From: Actinomycetota bacterium
GTDB taxonomy: Bacteria; Actinomycetota; Acidimicrobiia; Acidimicrobiales; Microtrichaceae
NCBI GenBank assembly: GCA_016703525.1
Contig: JADJBW010000009.1
Coordinates: forward strand, 124,001-188,000
DNA length: 64,000 nt
Direction of reading: 5' to 3'
Shown here: positions 17,421-26,086 of the stretch, one piece after another
How the letters are laid out: each line of letters starts with the position of its first letter
Position numbering within the stretch: position 1 is the stretch's first letter
Program-made: the position numbers and the translations under genes
The notes under the pieces: model-generated
Databases searched by the model: none
Told to the model about the DNA's origin: nothing
Seen by the model: the letters and a program-made list of their open reading frames with translations, nothing else

Positions 17421-18411
17421 CCGGATCGGGCGACTCGCCGAGCAGCCCCGTGTAGCCGAGCGCTGCGGCGTTGCGGCCCAACCCGAAGAGCCACGTGATC
17501 ACCGCCGCCTCGGCGACGACGCCGATGGTGATACGCATCCACGTCGGCAGCGAGGACGGCGTAACGAACGCCTCGATCAGCCCGGCGCACAGGAACAGCA
17601 GGATCGTCCCGATGATGATGGCGATCGAGCGGAGGCCCTCCTCGGCGATCGCCTGCCCTCGCGTCCGATCGCCGGGCGCGAAGGTCGCCCACGCGATCTG
17701 AAGACCTCCACCAGCGGCGAGCGCGATCGAGGTGAGCTCGAGCAGGCCGTGCGGCAGGATCAGCCCCCAGAAGGTCCCCGCCCGGTCGGCCGAGTGCATC
17801 ACCGCTGCGGTCGTGCCGATGCCCGCGCCGTTCTGGACCAACAGATACGCGCCGCCGACGCCGAGAAACGCGCCGCCGGCGTAGGAGAGCGCTCCGACGC
17901 GGGCGTTGTTGGTCCAGAGGTGGAAGGCCCAGCCGCGAGCGTCCTGCGAGCTGTAGTAGTCCTCGAACTCGCTGGCCGCGACGACCTTCTGGTATTCGGG
18001 GGGAATCGCCGCGTTGCGTGCCTCTCCGCTCGTCGTCATCCACGCGCCGACCGCCACTGCGGGGGCGAGCAGCAGGAAGGCGGCGACGGCGATCGCCCGG
18101 CGACAATGCCAGACCGTCGCCGGCAGCGTGCGTGCGAGGAAGGTCGTGACCGCAGCGGCGGGCGCGGTGCGACGCCGGTAGATGATGCCGCGCGCGGTGC
18201 CCAGCGTGACGCTCAGACGGTTTGCGAGGGCGATGTCGTCGAACTGGGTTCGAGCGAGGCTGAGGTGACCCGAGGTCTGGTCGTAGAGGGCGAGGAGCTC
18301 GTCGAGCTCGGAGTCGTCGAGCTTCTTGACCGATCGGCGCGATCGGCCGGTCAGCTCTTCGAGGCGGGCCCACATCGCCTGGTGCTCGGCGATGAACCGA
18401 TCGATGTCCAC
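17392..18411 (-). CDS. Stage II sporulation protein M-like (DUF95) membrane protein
   Basis: This is a 339-residue polytopic protein. The cytoplasmic N-terminus (VDIDRFIAEHQAMWARLEEL and LDELLALYDQTSGHLSLART) is typical of the SpoIIM/DUF95 family. It is followed by at least five membrane helices and the conserved LPHGLLELTSIALAAGGGL. The GTG start follows a TAGACT -10 hexamer by 7 nt. Its 3' end overlaps the convergent DUF58 gene by 29 nt. In this genomic setting it is probably a membrane component of the MoxR/DUF58/RDD system rather than a sporulation protein. Confidence 0.88.
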   Translation of the reverse strand: MDIDRFIAEHQAMWARLEELTGRSRRSVKKLDDSELDELLALYDQTSGHLSLARTQFDDIALANRLSVTLGTARGIIYRRRTAPAAAVTTFLARTLPATVWHCRRAIAVAAFLLLAPAVAVGAWMTTSGEARNAAIPPEYQKVVAASEFEDYYSSQDARGWAFHLWTNNARVGALSYAGGAFLGVGGAYLLVQNGAGIGTTAAVMHSADRAGTFWGLILPHGLLELTSIALAAGGGLQIAWATFAPGDRTRGQAIAEEGLRSIAIIIGTILLFLCAGLIEAFVTPSSLPTWMRITIGVVAEAAVITWLFGLGRNAAALGYTGLLGESPDPVTAGPTTSP

Positions 18412-18418
18412 CTCGCAG

Positions 18419-18448
18419 AGTCTACGAGTCGCGTGCGGCAGGTAGCGT
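18419..18448. promoter_or_regulatory. Back-to-back leaderless promoters (SpoIIM-like and RDD genes)
   Basis: The 43-bp gap between two divergent start codons contains a minus-strand TAGACT (18424-18419), 7 nt from the SpoIIM GTG. It also contains a plus-strand TAGCGT (18443-18448), 6 nt from the RDD GTG. Neither gene has a Shine-Dalgarno, so both transcripts should start at or next to the start codon. Confidence 0.55.
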
Positions 18449-18454
18449 GGGCAC

Positions 18455-19237
18455 GTGAGTTCCGCATCGTTCGCGCCCGGCACGATCGTGACGCCCGAAG
18501 CGGTCGTCCTCGAGTTCAGCGTCGGCGGGCTGGCGACCCGGCTGTTCGCGAAGCTCATCGATCTCGCGATGATTGCGTTCCTCACCAACGTGGCCGTCTT
18601 CGCGTCGCTGCTGATCGCTGGGGAGAGCGAGGCGGCGGTCGTCGGACTCGTCACCGTCACGGTCACGGTGACGATCTTCGTGCTCCCGGCGGTGATCGAG
18701 TGGTTCTGGAACGGTCGCACGTTCGGCAAGGCCCTACTCGGTCTCCGGGTGGTGACCACCGAGGGCGGACCCATCTCGTTTCGCCACGCGTTCGTGCGGA
18801 ACCTGATCCAGCTCCTCGAGCTGCCGACCGGCATCGCCATGTTCGTCGCCCTCAGCAACCCCCTGAGCCAGCGGCTGGGCGACCTTGCTGCGGGAACCTT
18901 CGTGATCAACCAGCGGCGCAACCTCGAGCTGCTCATGGTGCCGACGCTGTTCTATCCGCCGGTTGGCCTCGAGGCGCTCGCCGCGTCGCTCGACGTCGGC
19001 CGTGTCACCTCGGCGCAGAACCTGATGATCCGCAACTACTTGCTGCGGGTGCGTCGGATCGAACCCGGCGCGCGCCACGACATCGCGGCGCGCATCGTCG
19101 CCGGGCTCGATGGGGTCGTCGTCCCGGGGTGCCCCGACACGCTGTCGCCGGAGTACTTCCTGATCTGCGTCGCCGCGGCGTATCAGGATCGCAGCGGCAC
19201 CCACGCCGCCCAGCGGGTGCAGCCGGCCTGGGGTTGA
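18455..19237 (+). CDS. RDD-family membrane protein
   Basis: This is a 260-residue protein with the RDD signature: GGLATRLFAKLIDLAMIAFL in the first helix (Arg and two Asp-type positions), then a second helix pair and WNGRTFGKALLGLRVV. A soluble C-terminal extension of about 110 residues lacks recognisable motifs. Divergent from the SpoIIM-like gene, as in the M. tuberculosis Rv3694c/Rv3695 pair. Transport or membrane-organising function is unproven. Confidence 0.85.
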   Translation: MSSASFAPGTIVTPEAVVLEFSVGGLATRLFAKLIDLAMIAFLTNVAVFASLLIAGESEAAVVGLVTVTVTVTIFVLPAVIEWFWNGRTFGKALLGLRVVTTEGGPISFRHAFVRNLIQLLELPTGIAMFVALSNPLSQRLGDLAAGTFVINQRRNLELLMVPTLFYPPVGLEALAASLDVGRVTSAQNLMIRNYLLRVRRIEPGARHDIAARIVAGLDGVVVPGCPDTLSPEYFLICVAAAYQDRSGTHAAQRVQPAWG

Positions 19238-19242
19238 ACGCA

Positions 19243-19258
19243 CGGCCGGGCCAGGCCG
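19243..19258. terminator. Short hairpin between convergent genes
   Basis: CGGCC (19243-19247) pairs with GGCCG (19254-19258) across a 6-nt loop between the convergent RDD and Calx-beta genes. There is no T-tract, so it is only a weak terminator candidate. Confidence 0.25.
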
Positions 19259-19264
19259 CCGGGC

Positions 19265-22243
19265 TCAGTCGTCGTCGCGAATGGTCAGGGTCCCCGCGCT
19301 GTCCTCGATGGTTCCGGCTGTGGCCGCGGACAGCTTCACCAGGACGGTCTCGGGCCGTTCGGCGAATGCGTCGTCCACGGTCGCGACGCTGATCGTCTGC
19401 TGCGTGACGCCTGCGGGGAACGCGATCGTCTGCGGCTCGAACGGCGCGACATCCGCGCCCAGGGTCGCGGTACCGCCGCCGAGTTGGACCTTGACGGCCC
19501 CGGCGCCGGCGAGGTTGCCGCGTCGCGTCACGGTGATCGCCGACGAGCCTCCCTCGTCGGTCCATCGGTCGGTCACCGTGTACCACGCCGACGGCGCCGC
19601 GATCGCCTGGCCCTCGTCGTCGGCGATGGTCACCGTCGCCGTGGCATCGCTGACGGATCCATGGAACGGTGCGGTGAGCTTCACCGTGAAGGCGAGGTTC
19701 CTCGGCGCGTCGACGGCGTTGTCGGTGGTGTCGACCTGCACGTCGAGCGTCTCGACGCCGGCGCCGAACACGACCTGGGTCGCGGGGAGGGCGGCGAAGT
19801 CGCCCGGCGAGACGGCGGAGCTCGGAGCGCTCCGGACGGTGACCGTCCCGAACTCGCTCAGGTCGCCGGAACGGCGGATGGTCACGACGGCGGTTCCGCC
19901 CTCGGCGACGCTGGTGTCCTCCACCGAGTAGGCGGGCGGGTCGGTGGCGGCGTCGAAGACCGACACCCTGGCGGACGAGTCGGCGATCGTGGCACCGGAG
20001 GCGACCGAGAGCGAGACGGTGAAGTACTCCATCGATTCGGCGACTGCGTCGGCGGCCACCGGGATCTGTACCCGACGCTCCGCGACGCCCGACGCGAACT
20101 CGATCGTCGTCAGGGGAAGCGACTCGAAGTCGGCGCGCGGTGTCGCGGTGCCGGCTGAGCTGATGATGCGCACCGATACGGCGTCGGTGAGGTCGCCGCG
20201 TCGACGCAGCGTGACGGTCGCGGGGTGGGCCTCGTCGGTGGCGATGTCATCCACCGAGATCTCCGGCCGGCCGGGGTCGTCATCGACGATGGTGACGACG
20301 CCGGTGGCGTTCTCCACGCCGACGCCCTTCGGGGCCGACAACACCACGTTGACGGTTTCGTCGAGTTCGCCCACCGAGTCCTCGAGGGTGGCGAGGGTCA
20401 CCTGCGCCGTGGTCTGCCCTGCGTCAAAGGCCACGGGGGTCGAGGCGAGTTCGGTGAAGTCGGAGCCCGGCACGCCGGTCGAGGTCGAGTTGCGCACCGT
20501 CACCGTGAGCGGGGCCCCGGTCAGCCCGTGGCGCACGATCGAGACGGTTGCGGTGCCCCCCTCGATGACTTGGGCATCGCTGAGCGCGACCCACGACGTG
20601 GGCGGGGCCGGGGCGGAGCCGTCGTCATCGACGATCGTGACGGCCGAGATGCCATCGGCGAGGACCGCATCGGTCACGCCCGATATGACGAGCTTGAACG
20701 TGAGGTTGGTGGCGACCGCTGCCAGGTTCTGCGTGGTCGCTACCTGCACGTGTGCGGTCACCTGACCGGGTTCGAACACGACCGTCGTGGCCGGGACCGC
20801 GGCGTAGTCGCCGGGCGCAGTCGCGGTGCGGTCGGCGGTGGCGATCTTGGCGGTGACCCGCTCGGTGGCGTCGCCGGCGCGCCGGAGGTTCACCGTTGTC
20901 GTGCCGCCCTCGGACACGGTCGCGTCGTCGATCGAGATCGTTGCCGGCCCGGACGCCACATCCGAGATGGTGGCCGTGGCGCTCGAATCGGCGAGGTCGG
21001 CGTTGATCGGGCCGGAGAGCTGCAGTGCGAATGTCTCGGCTCGCTCGGCGACATCATCGGCGACGGTCGCGACGGGGATCGTGACCTCGCGCTGGCCCGG
21101 CGCAAACACCGCGATGGAGGCGCCGACGGCAACGAAGTCGCGGCCGGAAACCGCGGTGCCGGAGGCGGTGCGATAGGTGACCGCCGCAGCCTCGTCGGTG
21201 CCGCCGAATCGGGTGAGAACGAACTGCGCCGGAGCGCCCTCGATCGAACGCGGGCTCGACACGGCGAGCGTCGCGGTCGGGCGCGCGTCGCGACCGGAGG
21301 CGAGCGACCAGTTGACCGTGACGGTGCCGCCGCCGGTGGCCGGCGCGACGGCCCGGTTGCCGACCTGGATCAGGAACCGGTCGCCGATCTCGGCGTGCTG
21401 GCTCACCCGGCTCGCTCCGGCGCCGGCGGCGTCGTCGTCGGCACATGTGTCGAGGCACTGCACGGCGTTGGCCTCGTCCGCTCGGTAGACGCCCAGCAGC
21501 GTGTCGAGCGGATTGTCTCCGTCGGTGCTGCCGATCGTGTCCACCGTGAGCGTGCCCGCCTTGGTGGCGATCCACTCGAACCAGACGGTCGCTTCCGGTT
21601 CGTCGTCGCCGACCGCGGGATCGCTCGGGTCCGCGGTCGCGAACCAACTGCCGGTCGTGAGCTGCCCCACCTCTCCGGTCATCGCCATGGCGGCCGATCG
21701 CTCGTCGTTGGCCGGTGGCGTGCCGGCGATCGACCAGTGCAACTCGATGTCGCCGCCGATCGAGGGTGCCGATGTGGCGACGACGATGTGGTAGTCGGTG
21801 CCGGCGGTCACAGGGACGGCCAGGTGGCTGGTCGCTGTGGCGGGGCCGGCGTCATCGTTGTCGCAGCCCGGCACGCAGTCGAGCGACGTGATCGTCCAGC
21901 CGGTGTAGACCGCGAGTTGGGTGTCGAGCGGTTCCGAGGTGTCGGGGTCGATGCTGCCGGCGGTGTCGAGGGTCACAGTGCCGTCGATCGGCGCGGTCCA
22001 CTCGTACCAGATCGACCGGTCGGTGGTGCGACCCGCGATCGTCGGTTCGGACGGTTCGACGGTCGCCCCGCGGTTCGAGGTGATGACCGAGCCGATCGGG
22101 CCTCCCGGAAGCGCCAGCGCGCCGCCGAACGCGTCGTTCGACGGTGCGGTCGAGTCGGCGCCCACGGGCGCTATCGAGGCGCTGATGCCGGCGAGGAGAA
22201 CGCTGGCGGCGACCGTGGTGTGGAGCAGCCGTGTCCGGAGCAT
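19265..22243 (-). CDS. Secreted protein with six Calx-beta repeats
   Basis: This is a roughly 992-residue exported protein. It has a signal peptide (LLHTTVAASVLLAGISASIAPVGA), then two pre-peptidase-like beta domains with Asp-rich CDNDDAG and CADDDAAG loops. Six consecutive Calx-beta repeats of about 105-115 residues follow, each with the pattern VxEGGTAxVxxxRxG and most ending in TIxDDD/E. Calx-beta domains bind calcium through these acidic ends. The protein ends exactly on the last TIRDDD, with no LPXTG, membrane helix or sorting domain visible, so it is probably released or loosely cell-associated. The start at 22243 has an AAAGG Shine-Dalgarno. Role likely adhesive or structural. Confidence 0.85.
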   Translation of the reverse strand: MLRTRLLHTTVAASVLLAGISASIAPVGADSTAPSNDAFGGALALPGGPIGSVITSNRGATVEPSEPTIAGRTTDRSIWYEWTAPIDGTVTLDTAGSIDPDTSEPLDTQLAVYTGWTITSLDCVPGCDNDDAGPATATSHLAVPVTAGTDYHIVVATSAPSIGGDIELHWSIAGTPPANDERSAAMAMTGEVGQLTTGSWFATADPSDPAVGDDEPEATVWFEWIATKAGTLTVDTIGSTDGDNPLDTLLGVYRADEANAVQCLDTCADDDAAGAGASRVSQHAEIGDRFLIQVGNRAVAPATGGGTVTVNWSLASGRDARPTATLAVSSPRSIEGAPAQFVLTRFGGTDEAAAVTYRTASGTAVSGRDFVAVGASIAVFAPGQREVTIPVATVADDVAERAETFALQLSGPINADLADSSATATISDVASGPATISIDDATVSEGGTTTVNLRRAGDATERVTAKIATADRTATAPGDYAAVPATTVVFEPGQVTAHVQVATTQNLAAVATNLTFKLVISGVTDAVLADGISAVTIVDDDGSAPAPPTSWVALSDAQVIEGGTATVSIVRHGLTGAPLTVTVRNSTSTGVPGSDFTELASTPVAFDAGQTTAQVTLATLEDSVGELDETVNVVLSAPKGVGVENATGVVTIVDDDPGRPEISVDDIATDEAHPATVTLRRRGDLTDAVSVRIISSAGTATPRADFESLPLTTIEFASGVAERRVQIPVAADAVAESMEYFTVSLSVASGATIADSSARVSVFDAATDPPAYSVEDTSVAEGGTAVVTIRRSGDLSEFGTVTVRSAPSSAVSPGDFAALPATQVVFGAGVETLDVQVDTTDNAVDAPRNLAFTVKLTAPFHGSVSDATATVTIADDEGQAIAAPSAWYTVTDRWTDEGGSSAITVTRRGNLAGAGAVKVQLGGGTATLGADVAPFEPQTIAFPAGVTQQTISVATVDDAFAERPETVLVKLSAATAGTIEDSAGTLTIRDDD

Positions 22244-22417
22244 CGGGTGACCTTTCGCGCGCTTGTTGGCGGCCGAGCCGCTGGCGGGGCCCGGGCGCCG
22301 GCGTTCGTTCCGGCCGGCTCCCGGTGCGGTGTCTTGATCGACCCAACCTGGGGTGATCTTGAGCATGCAACGATGGAACCGGGTCGGCCGTCCGCATCGA
22401 ACTGTCAGAATGCAGCC

Positions 22418-23293
22418 ATGTTTCGCCTGTTGAACGTCGAAGGCCAGGCTGCGCTCGAGGTGGACGGCGCGTGGTACGCGGTCGATCGGCTCGGCGACGA
22501 CCCCGCCCTCTCGGACCCGATGCAGGCGATCGCTCGCTTCGCGGAGCTCCATGAGCTGACGCGCATCGTCGCGGATGCCGATGAGGAGGGCGCCGGCGCA
22601 CTGGTCGCCTCGGCGCGCCTGGACCACACCGACGTTCGCCGGCTGGGGCCTGCGGTTCCGAATCCGTCCAAGGTGATCGCGATCGGGCTGAATTACCGGT
22701 CGCACGCGCAGGAGTCCAACCTGGAGCTCCCGCCGTCACCGATCGCGTTCACCAAGTTCCCGAGCTGCCTCGCGGGCCCGCGCGACGACATCGAGCTGTC
22801 CGGCGACCGCGTCGACTGGGAGGTTGAGTTGGTGGTGGTGATCGGCATCGGTGGCCGCCGGATCGAGGCCGACCGGGCATGGTCGCATGTGGCGGGTGTG
22901 ACGCTCGGCCAGGACATCAGCGACCGCGCGGTCCAGCTGATCGGCTCGCCGCCGCAGTTCTCGCTCGGCAAGAGCTTCGACACGTTCGGACCGATCGGCC
23001 CCGCTGTGGTGTCGGTGGATTCCCTCGATGATCCCGACGACATCGAGCTGTGGTGCGAGGTCGACGACGAGCGCATGCAGCACTCGCGGACCAGCGACCT
23101 GATCTTCGGGGTGCCGGAGCTCGTCGCGTCGCTGTCGGCCGTCATGACGCTCTGCCCGGGCGACGTGATCTTCACCGGTACCCCCGGGGGCGTGGGGATG
23201 GGACGGGGGCGGTTCCTGCGCCCCGGCAACGTCGTGTCATCGGTCGCCGTGGGGATCGGCGAACTCGCCAATCGCTGCGTCGCGCCTGGTTGA
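22418..23293 (+). CDS. Fumarylacetoacetate hydrolase (FAH) family protein
   Basis: This is a 291-residue metal-dependent C-C hydrolase/decarboxylase/isomerase-fold protein. Motifs: KVIAIGLNYRSHAQE, KFPSCLAGPRDDIEL, the metal-binding EVELVVVIG acidic cluster, LGKSFDTFGPIGP and the C-terminal FTGTPGGVGMGRG. The substrate is likely a 2-keto-acid or oxaloacetate-like compound, but family members cannot be distinguished by eye. ATG 22418 follows a CAGAAT hexamer by 6 nt with no Shine-Dalgarno. The 22244-22417 gap before it holds no gene I can support. Confidence 0.88.
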   Translation: MFRLLNVEGQAALEVDGAWYAVDRLGDDPALSDPMQAIARFAELHELTRIVADADEEGAGALVASARLDHTDVRRLGPAVPNPSKVIAIGLNYRSHAQESNLELPPSPIAFTKFPSCLAGPRDDIELSGDRVDWEVELVVVIGIGGRRIEADRAWSHVAGVTLGQDISDRAVQLIGSPPQFSLGKSFDTFGPIGPAVVSVDSLDDPDDIELWCEVDDERMQHSRTSDLIFGVPELVASLSAVMTLCPGDVIFTGTPGGVGMGRGRFLRPGNVVSSVAVGIGELANRCVAPG

Positions 23294-23307
23294 GGGCGTC
23301 CAACGCG

Positions 23308-23322
23308 CCGGGCTCGGCCCGG
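23308..23322. terminator. Hairpin between convergent FAH and DUF2236 genes
   Basis: CCGGGC and GCCCGG form a perfect 6-bp stem with a TCG loop in the 40-bp gap between convergent genes. There is no T-tract; it could act in both directions. Confidence 0.35.
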
Positions 23323-23333
23323 CCGGGTTCGAC

Positions 23334-24293
23334 TCAGTCGGCCACCTCGGCCATGCGGAGCGGGCTCGCCGAGCGGCGCGGGTTCGGGCCCGCCACCCGG
23401 ATCCGGTCGTGGCGGCCGGGCTCCAAGTGCGGTGTGCCCTCGGGCCACATCCACTCCATGGCGCCGCGCGACACGAGGGGACCCGCGGCGCGGAGCCAGC
23501 CGCACACGTTGACGAACGCAATTCGGTCGGCGTTGCTCCACGGGAATTCGAATCGTCGGCGGATCACGTCGGGCATCGATCCGTACACGAGTATCCGGGT
23601 GAGGTCGGCATTGAGCCGCCCCACGAGCGGCGCTAGTGGTGCCAACGCCTGGGGGAGCTCGACCATGCCGTCCCGGGCGGCCGGGTTCGACGACGGATCG
23701 AGCACCCACTGCACCGCGGGCGTGAGTTCGAGTTCGTGCCGGCAGATGTCGTCGAAGCGGCTCCGGAATTCGTCGAGGGTGGCGGGCACCGCCCGGTCGG
23801 AGACGCCGTAGCGGCGATACCACGTGACCGTCTCGGCGTAGAGCTGGCGCTGTTGGGCTCGGCGCAGCGGCACAGGGAAGTACAGCTCACGGGCCCGCAG
23901 CATCTCCCAGGTGAACGTGGCGTGCGCCCACCAGAACACGTCGGGGTCGAGCGCGTGGTACGGCTTGCCGTGATGATCCGTCCCCTTGATGGTGGGGTGG
24001 AAGTCGCGGATCCGGTGCCCGCGGGCCGTGCCCTCATCGTCGTCCGAGGCGAAGATGCTGCCCCAGATGTAGGGCACCGAGCGGAAGATGCGGTCGAACG
24101 GGTCCTCGAAGAAGTTCGAGTGGTCCGACACGCCCGCGCCGAGCCCCGGGAGCATGAGCTGCATGATCCCCGCGGCGGTTCCCGGGATGAGGCTGCGCGG
24201 GTCGCCCGCGGTCGCCCAGAGAATCGAACCGGGTCGAAGCGGTGCGCCGATCGCCGTTGATGCCAAGGCGGTGCCTCCCGGTGAGCGCCACAT
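23334..24293 (-). CDS. DUF2236 (MpaB-like) oxygenase family protein
   Basis: This is a 319-residue protein of the oxygenase-like DUF2236 family, which contains latex-clearing protein and mycophenolic-acid MpaB relatives. Characteristic features are DHSNFFEDPFDRIFRSVPYIWGSIF, the histidine-containing FHPTIKGTDHHGKPYHALDPDVFWWAHATF, and WYRRYGVSDRAVP. Family members bind heme through conserved His residues. The ATG at 24293 sits close to a perfect operator palindrome shared with the divergent TetR gene, so it is the likely regulated target. Confidence 0.82.
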   Translation of the reverse strand: MWRSPGGTALASTAIGAPLRPGSILWATAGDPRSLIPGTAAGIMQLMLPGLGAGVSDHSNFFEDPFDRIFRSVPYIWGSIFASDDDEGTARGHRIRDFHPTIKGTDHHGKPYHALDPDVFWWAHATFTWEMLRARELYFPVPLRRAQQRQLYAETVTWYRRYGVSDRAVPATLDEFRSRFDDICRHELELTPAVQWVLDPSSNPAARDGMVELPQALAPLAPLVGRLNADLTRILVYGSMPDVIRRRFEFPWSNADRIAFVNVCGWLRAAGPLVSRGAMEWMWPEGTPHLEPGRHDRIRVAGPNPRRSASPLRMAEVAD

Positions 24294-24302
24294 CGCGACT
24301 TT

Positions 24303-24318
24303 CTTGACGGGCGTCAAG
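24303..24318. promoter_or_regulatory. Perfect TetR operator palindrome
   Basis: CTTGACGGGCGTCAAG is a 7+2+7 perfect palindrome in the 54-bp gap between the divergent DUF2236 and TetR genes. It lies 9 bp from the DUF2236 start and 29 bp from the TetR start. A minus-strand TATCTT just upstream could be the -10 of the DUF2236 gene, placing the operator across the transcription start. Confidence 0.75.
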
Positions 24319-24347
24319 ATATTGCGCCCGCCGGTAGCCTGCAACCG

Positions 24348-25013
24348 ATGTCGTCGGACGATCGCGCCGCAGTCACCAGGGGTCGGCCGCGGATCCGGTC
24401 CGACCGAGCCATCCTCGACGCAGCCCTCGCCGCGTTCGCGAGCGACGGATTCGAGGCGATGTCGGTGCGTCGGCTCAACCGTGACCTGGGCCTCAGCCAC
24501 GGCACCGTGCAGCAGCGGTTCGGGTCGAAGGCGGATCTGTACATCGCTGCCGTCGACTCGGGACTCGGGCGTTTCGTCGCCGACATCGTGGCCGAGCTCG
24601 CGCGGCGGTCCATCGCTGGCGACGACGACGTGCGCACCGTCTGGGAGCTTGTGCGGGCCTTTCTCGTGGTGTCGTCGCGTACGCCGATGCTCGCCCGCCT
24701 CGTCAGCCTCGAGGGAATGGACGCATCGCCGCGCCTGGACCACATCTTCGACCACTTCATCGAACCGGCGCTGCGCCTGATCGAGCCGTCGCTCGACCGT
24801 CTCGCCGAGTCCGGAGCGTTCCGCCGCCTGCCGGCCCGAGCGGTGTTCTTTCTGATCACCGGAGCTGGAGGTGCCTATTCGATGCGGGCGCTCGCTGCGC
24901 GATTCGACGGCGAGGATGGTCCGTTCGACGACGTCGCGCATGCCGAGCTCACCGCCGACGTGGTGATCGCTGCGCTCCGGGCCGTCGCGTCGACGCCGTG
25001 GCGGCGATGGTGA
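24348..25013 (+). CDS. TetR-family transcriptional regulator
   Basis: This is a 221-residue TetR repressor. The N-terminal helix-turn-helix reads ILDAALAAFASDGFEAMSVRRL then GTVQQRFGSKADLY, the normal TetR core. The C-terminal ligand domain is non-conserved, with a LEGMDASPRLDH segment. It starts 7 nt after a TAGCCT hexamer (leaderless). Divergent to the DUF2236 oxygenase with a palindrome between them, so it most likely represses both. Confidence 0.92.
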   Translation: MSSDDRAAVTRGRPRIRSDRAILDAALAAFASDGFEAMSVRRLNRDLGLSHGTVQQRFGSKADLYIAAVDSGLGRFVADIVAELARRSIAGDDDVRTVWELVRAFLVVSSRTPMLARLVSLEGMDASPRLDHIFDHFIEPALRLIEPSLDRLAESGAFRRLPARAVFFLITGAGGAYSMRALAARFDGEDGPFDDVAHAELTADVVIAALRAVASTPWRRW

Positions 25014-25058
25014 TTGTGTGAGACTGCACGGCGCCATGGTCGACGACGGACGCACCCG

Positions 25059-26039
25059 ATGACTCGCCCGCGGGTACCGCGCCGGGTGGTTGTTGCGGTC
25101 GCGCTCGCAACGGTCGGGCTCTGCATCGTGGTGTTCGGCGCCGTGGCTGTTCGCGGTGCGATGCTCGACCGTTCCGACACGGCGTCGGGTCCCACCGGCG
25201 GGCTGCGCCGGTCGGACACGTCGACCTCGGCAGCGACGAGCGCGCCCGACGTGAACCCCACGTCCACCGGGGTGCCGACGACATCCACGAGTTCATCGCC
25301 GTCGTCGTCGGCTCCGCCGTCGTCGTCGGCTCCGCCGTCGTCGTCGGCTCCGACGGCCGCGCCCGCGCCCGCTCCCGGTGGAGCGCTCGCTGGAGTGGTG
25401 ATCGTCGTCGACCCGGGGCACAACGGCGCCAACGGGTCCCACGGCTCCGAGATCAACCGTCAGGTGGACGCCGGAGGGTTTCGCAAGGCGTGCAACACCA
25501 CGGGTACCGCCGGCGGCGACTACTCCGAGGCGCGTTTCAACTGGGAGACCGCCCAGCTCCTGGTGGCGGAGCTTCGCGCCCGGGGTGCGACGGTGATCAC
25601 CACGCGCGACAGCAATGATGGCTGGGGTCCGTGCGTCGACGAGCGCGGTCTGACCGCGGCACGAGCCCACGCGGCGCTGTTGATCTCGATCCACGCGGAT
25701 GGGTCATCGGCGGGCAATCACGGCTTTCACGTGATCTCGCCGACGCGGGTGTCGGGATACACCAAGGCGACCGTCGAGCCCTCCCGTCGGCTCGCGACCC
25801 ACGTGCGTGACGCGCTCGTCGGCGCCGGGTTCTCGCCGTCGAACTACATCGGCTCCGGCGGGCTCGATCAGCGCGGCGATCTGGGCACGCTGAACCGGGC
25901 GGGAGTGCCGGCGGTGATCGTCGAATGCGGGAACATGCGCAACGCCGCCGACCTGGCGCAGCTCCGGTCGCCCGACGCGCAGTCTCGCCTCGCCCGAGCG
26001 TTCGCCGACGCCGCCGCGGTCTTCGTCGACGCCGGTTGA
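25059..26039 (+). CDS. N-acetylmuramoyl-L-alanine amidase (Amidase_3), membrane-anchored
   Basis: This is a 326-residue cell-wall hydrolase cleaving the MurNAc-L-Ala bond. A membrane anchor or uncleaved signal (VVVAVALATVGLCIVVFGAV) is followed by a Ser/Pro/Thr linker and an Amidase_3 domain. The zinc ligands are visible as VVDPGHNG (His), ETAQLL (Glu) and SIHADGS (His), with catalytic VECGNM (Glu) near the C-terminus. The start at 25059 places the anchor normally; a longer in-frame TTG start at 25014 is possible. Codon-level SSSAPP repeats in the linker are described separately. Confidence 0.9.
   Translation: MTRPRVPRRVVVAVALATVGLCIVVFGAVAVRGAMLDRSDTASGPTGGLRRSDTSTSAATSAPDVNPTSTGVPTTSTSSSPSSSAPPSSSAPPSSSAPTAAPAPAPGGALAGVVIVVDPGHNGANGSHGSEINRQVDAGGFRKACNTTGTAGGDYSEARFNWETAQLLVAELRARGATVITTRDSNDGWGPCVDERGLTAARAHAALLISIHADGSSAGNHGFHVISPTRVSGYTKATVEPSRRLATHVRDALVGAGFSPSNYIGSGGLDQRGDLGTLNRAGVPAVIVECGNMRNAADLAQLRSPDAQSRLARAFADAAAVFVDAG
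25301..25354 (+). repeat. Three 18-bp tandem repeats in the amidase linker
   Basis: The unit GTCGTCGTCGGCTCCGCC occurs three times head to tail (the last with one change), encoding SSSAPP-SSSAPP-SSSAPT. It lies in the spacer between membrane anchor and catalytic domain, where copy number could vary by slippage and change linker length. Confidence 0.85.
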
Positions 26040-26086
26040 GCGAGCCCCGCGCCGATCCGCCGGGCGACGCTGGATACGGTGGGCCG

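Noticed and set aside
20225..22417. Long plus-strand open frame fused to the N-terminus of the FAH gene
   Set aside because: It is antisense to the Calx-beta repeats and only by chance in frame with the FAH gene; the true start at 22418 has a -10 hexamer.
25301..25354. CRISPR-like direct repeats
   Set aside because: The units are contiguous without spacers, lie in frame in a coding region and encode a Ser/Pro linker.
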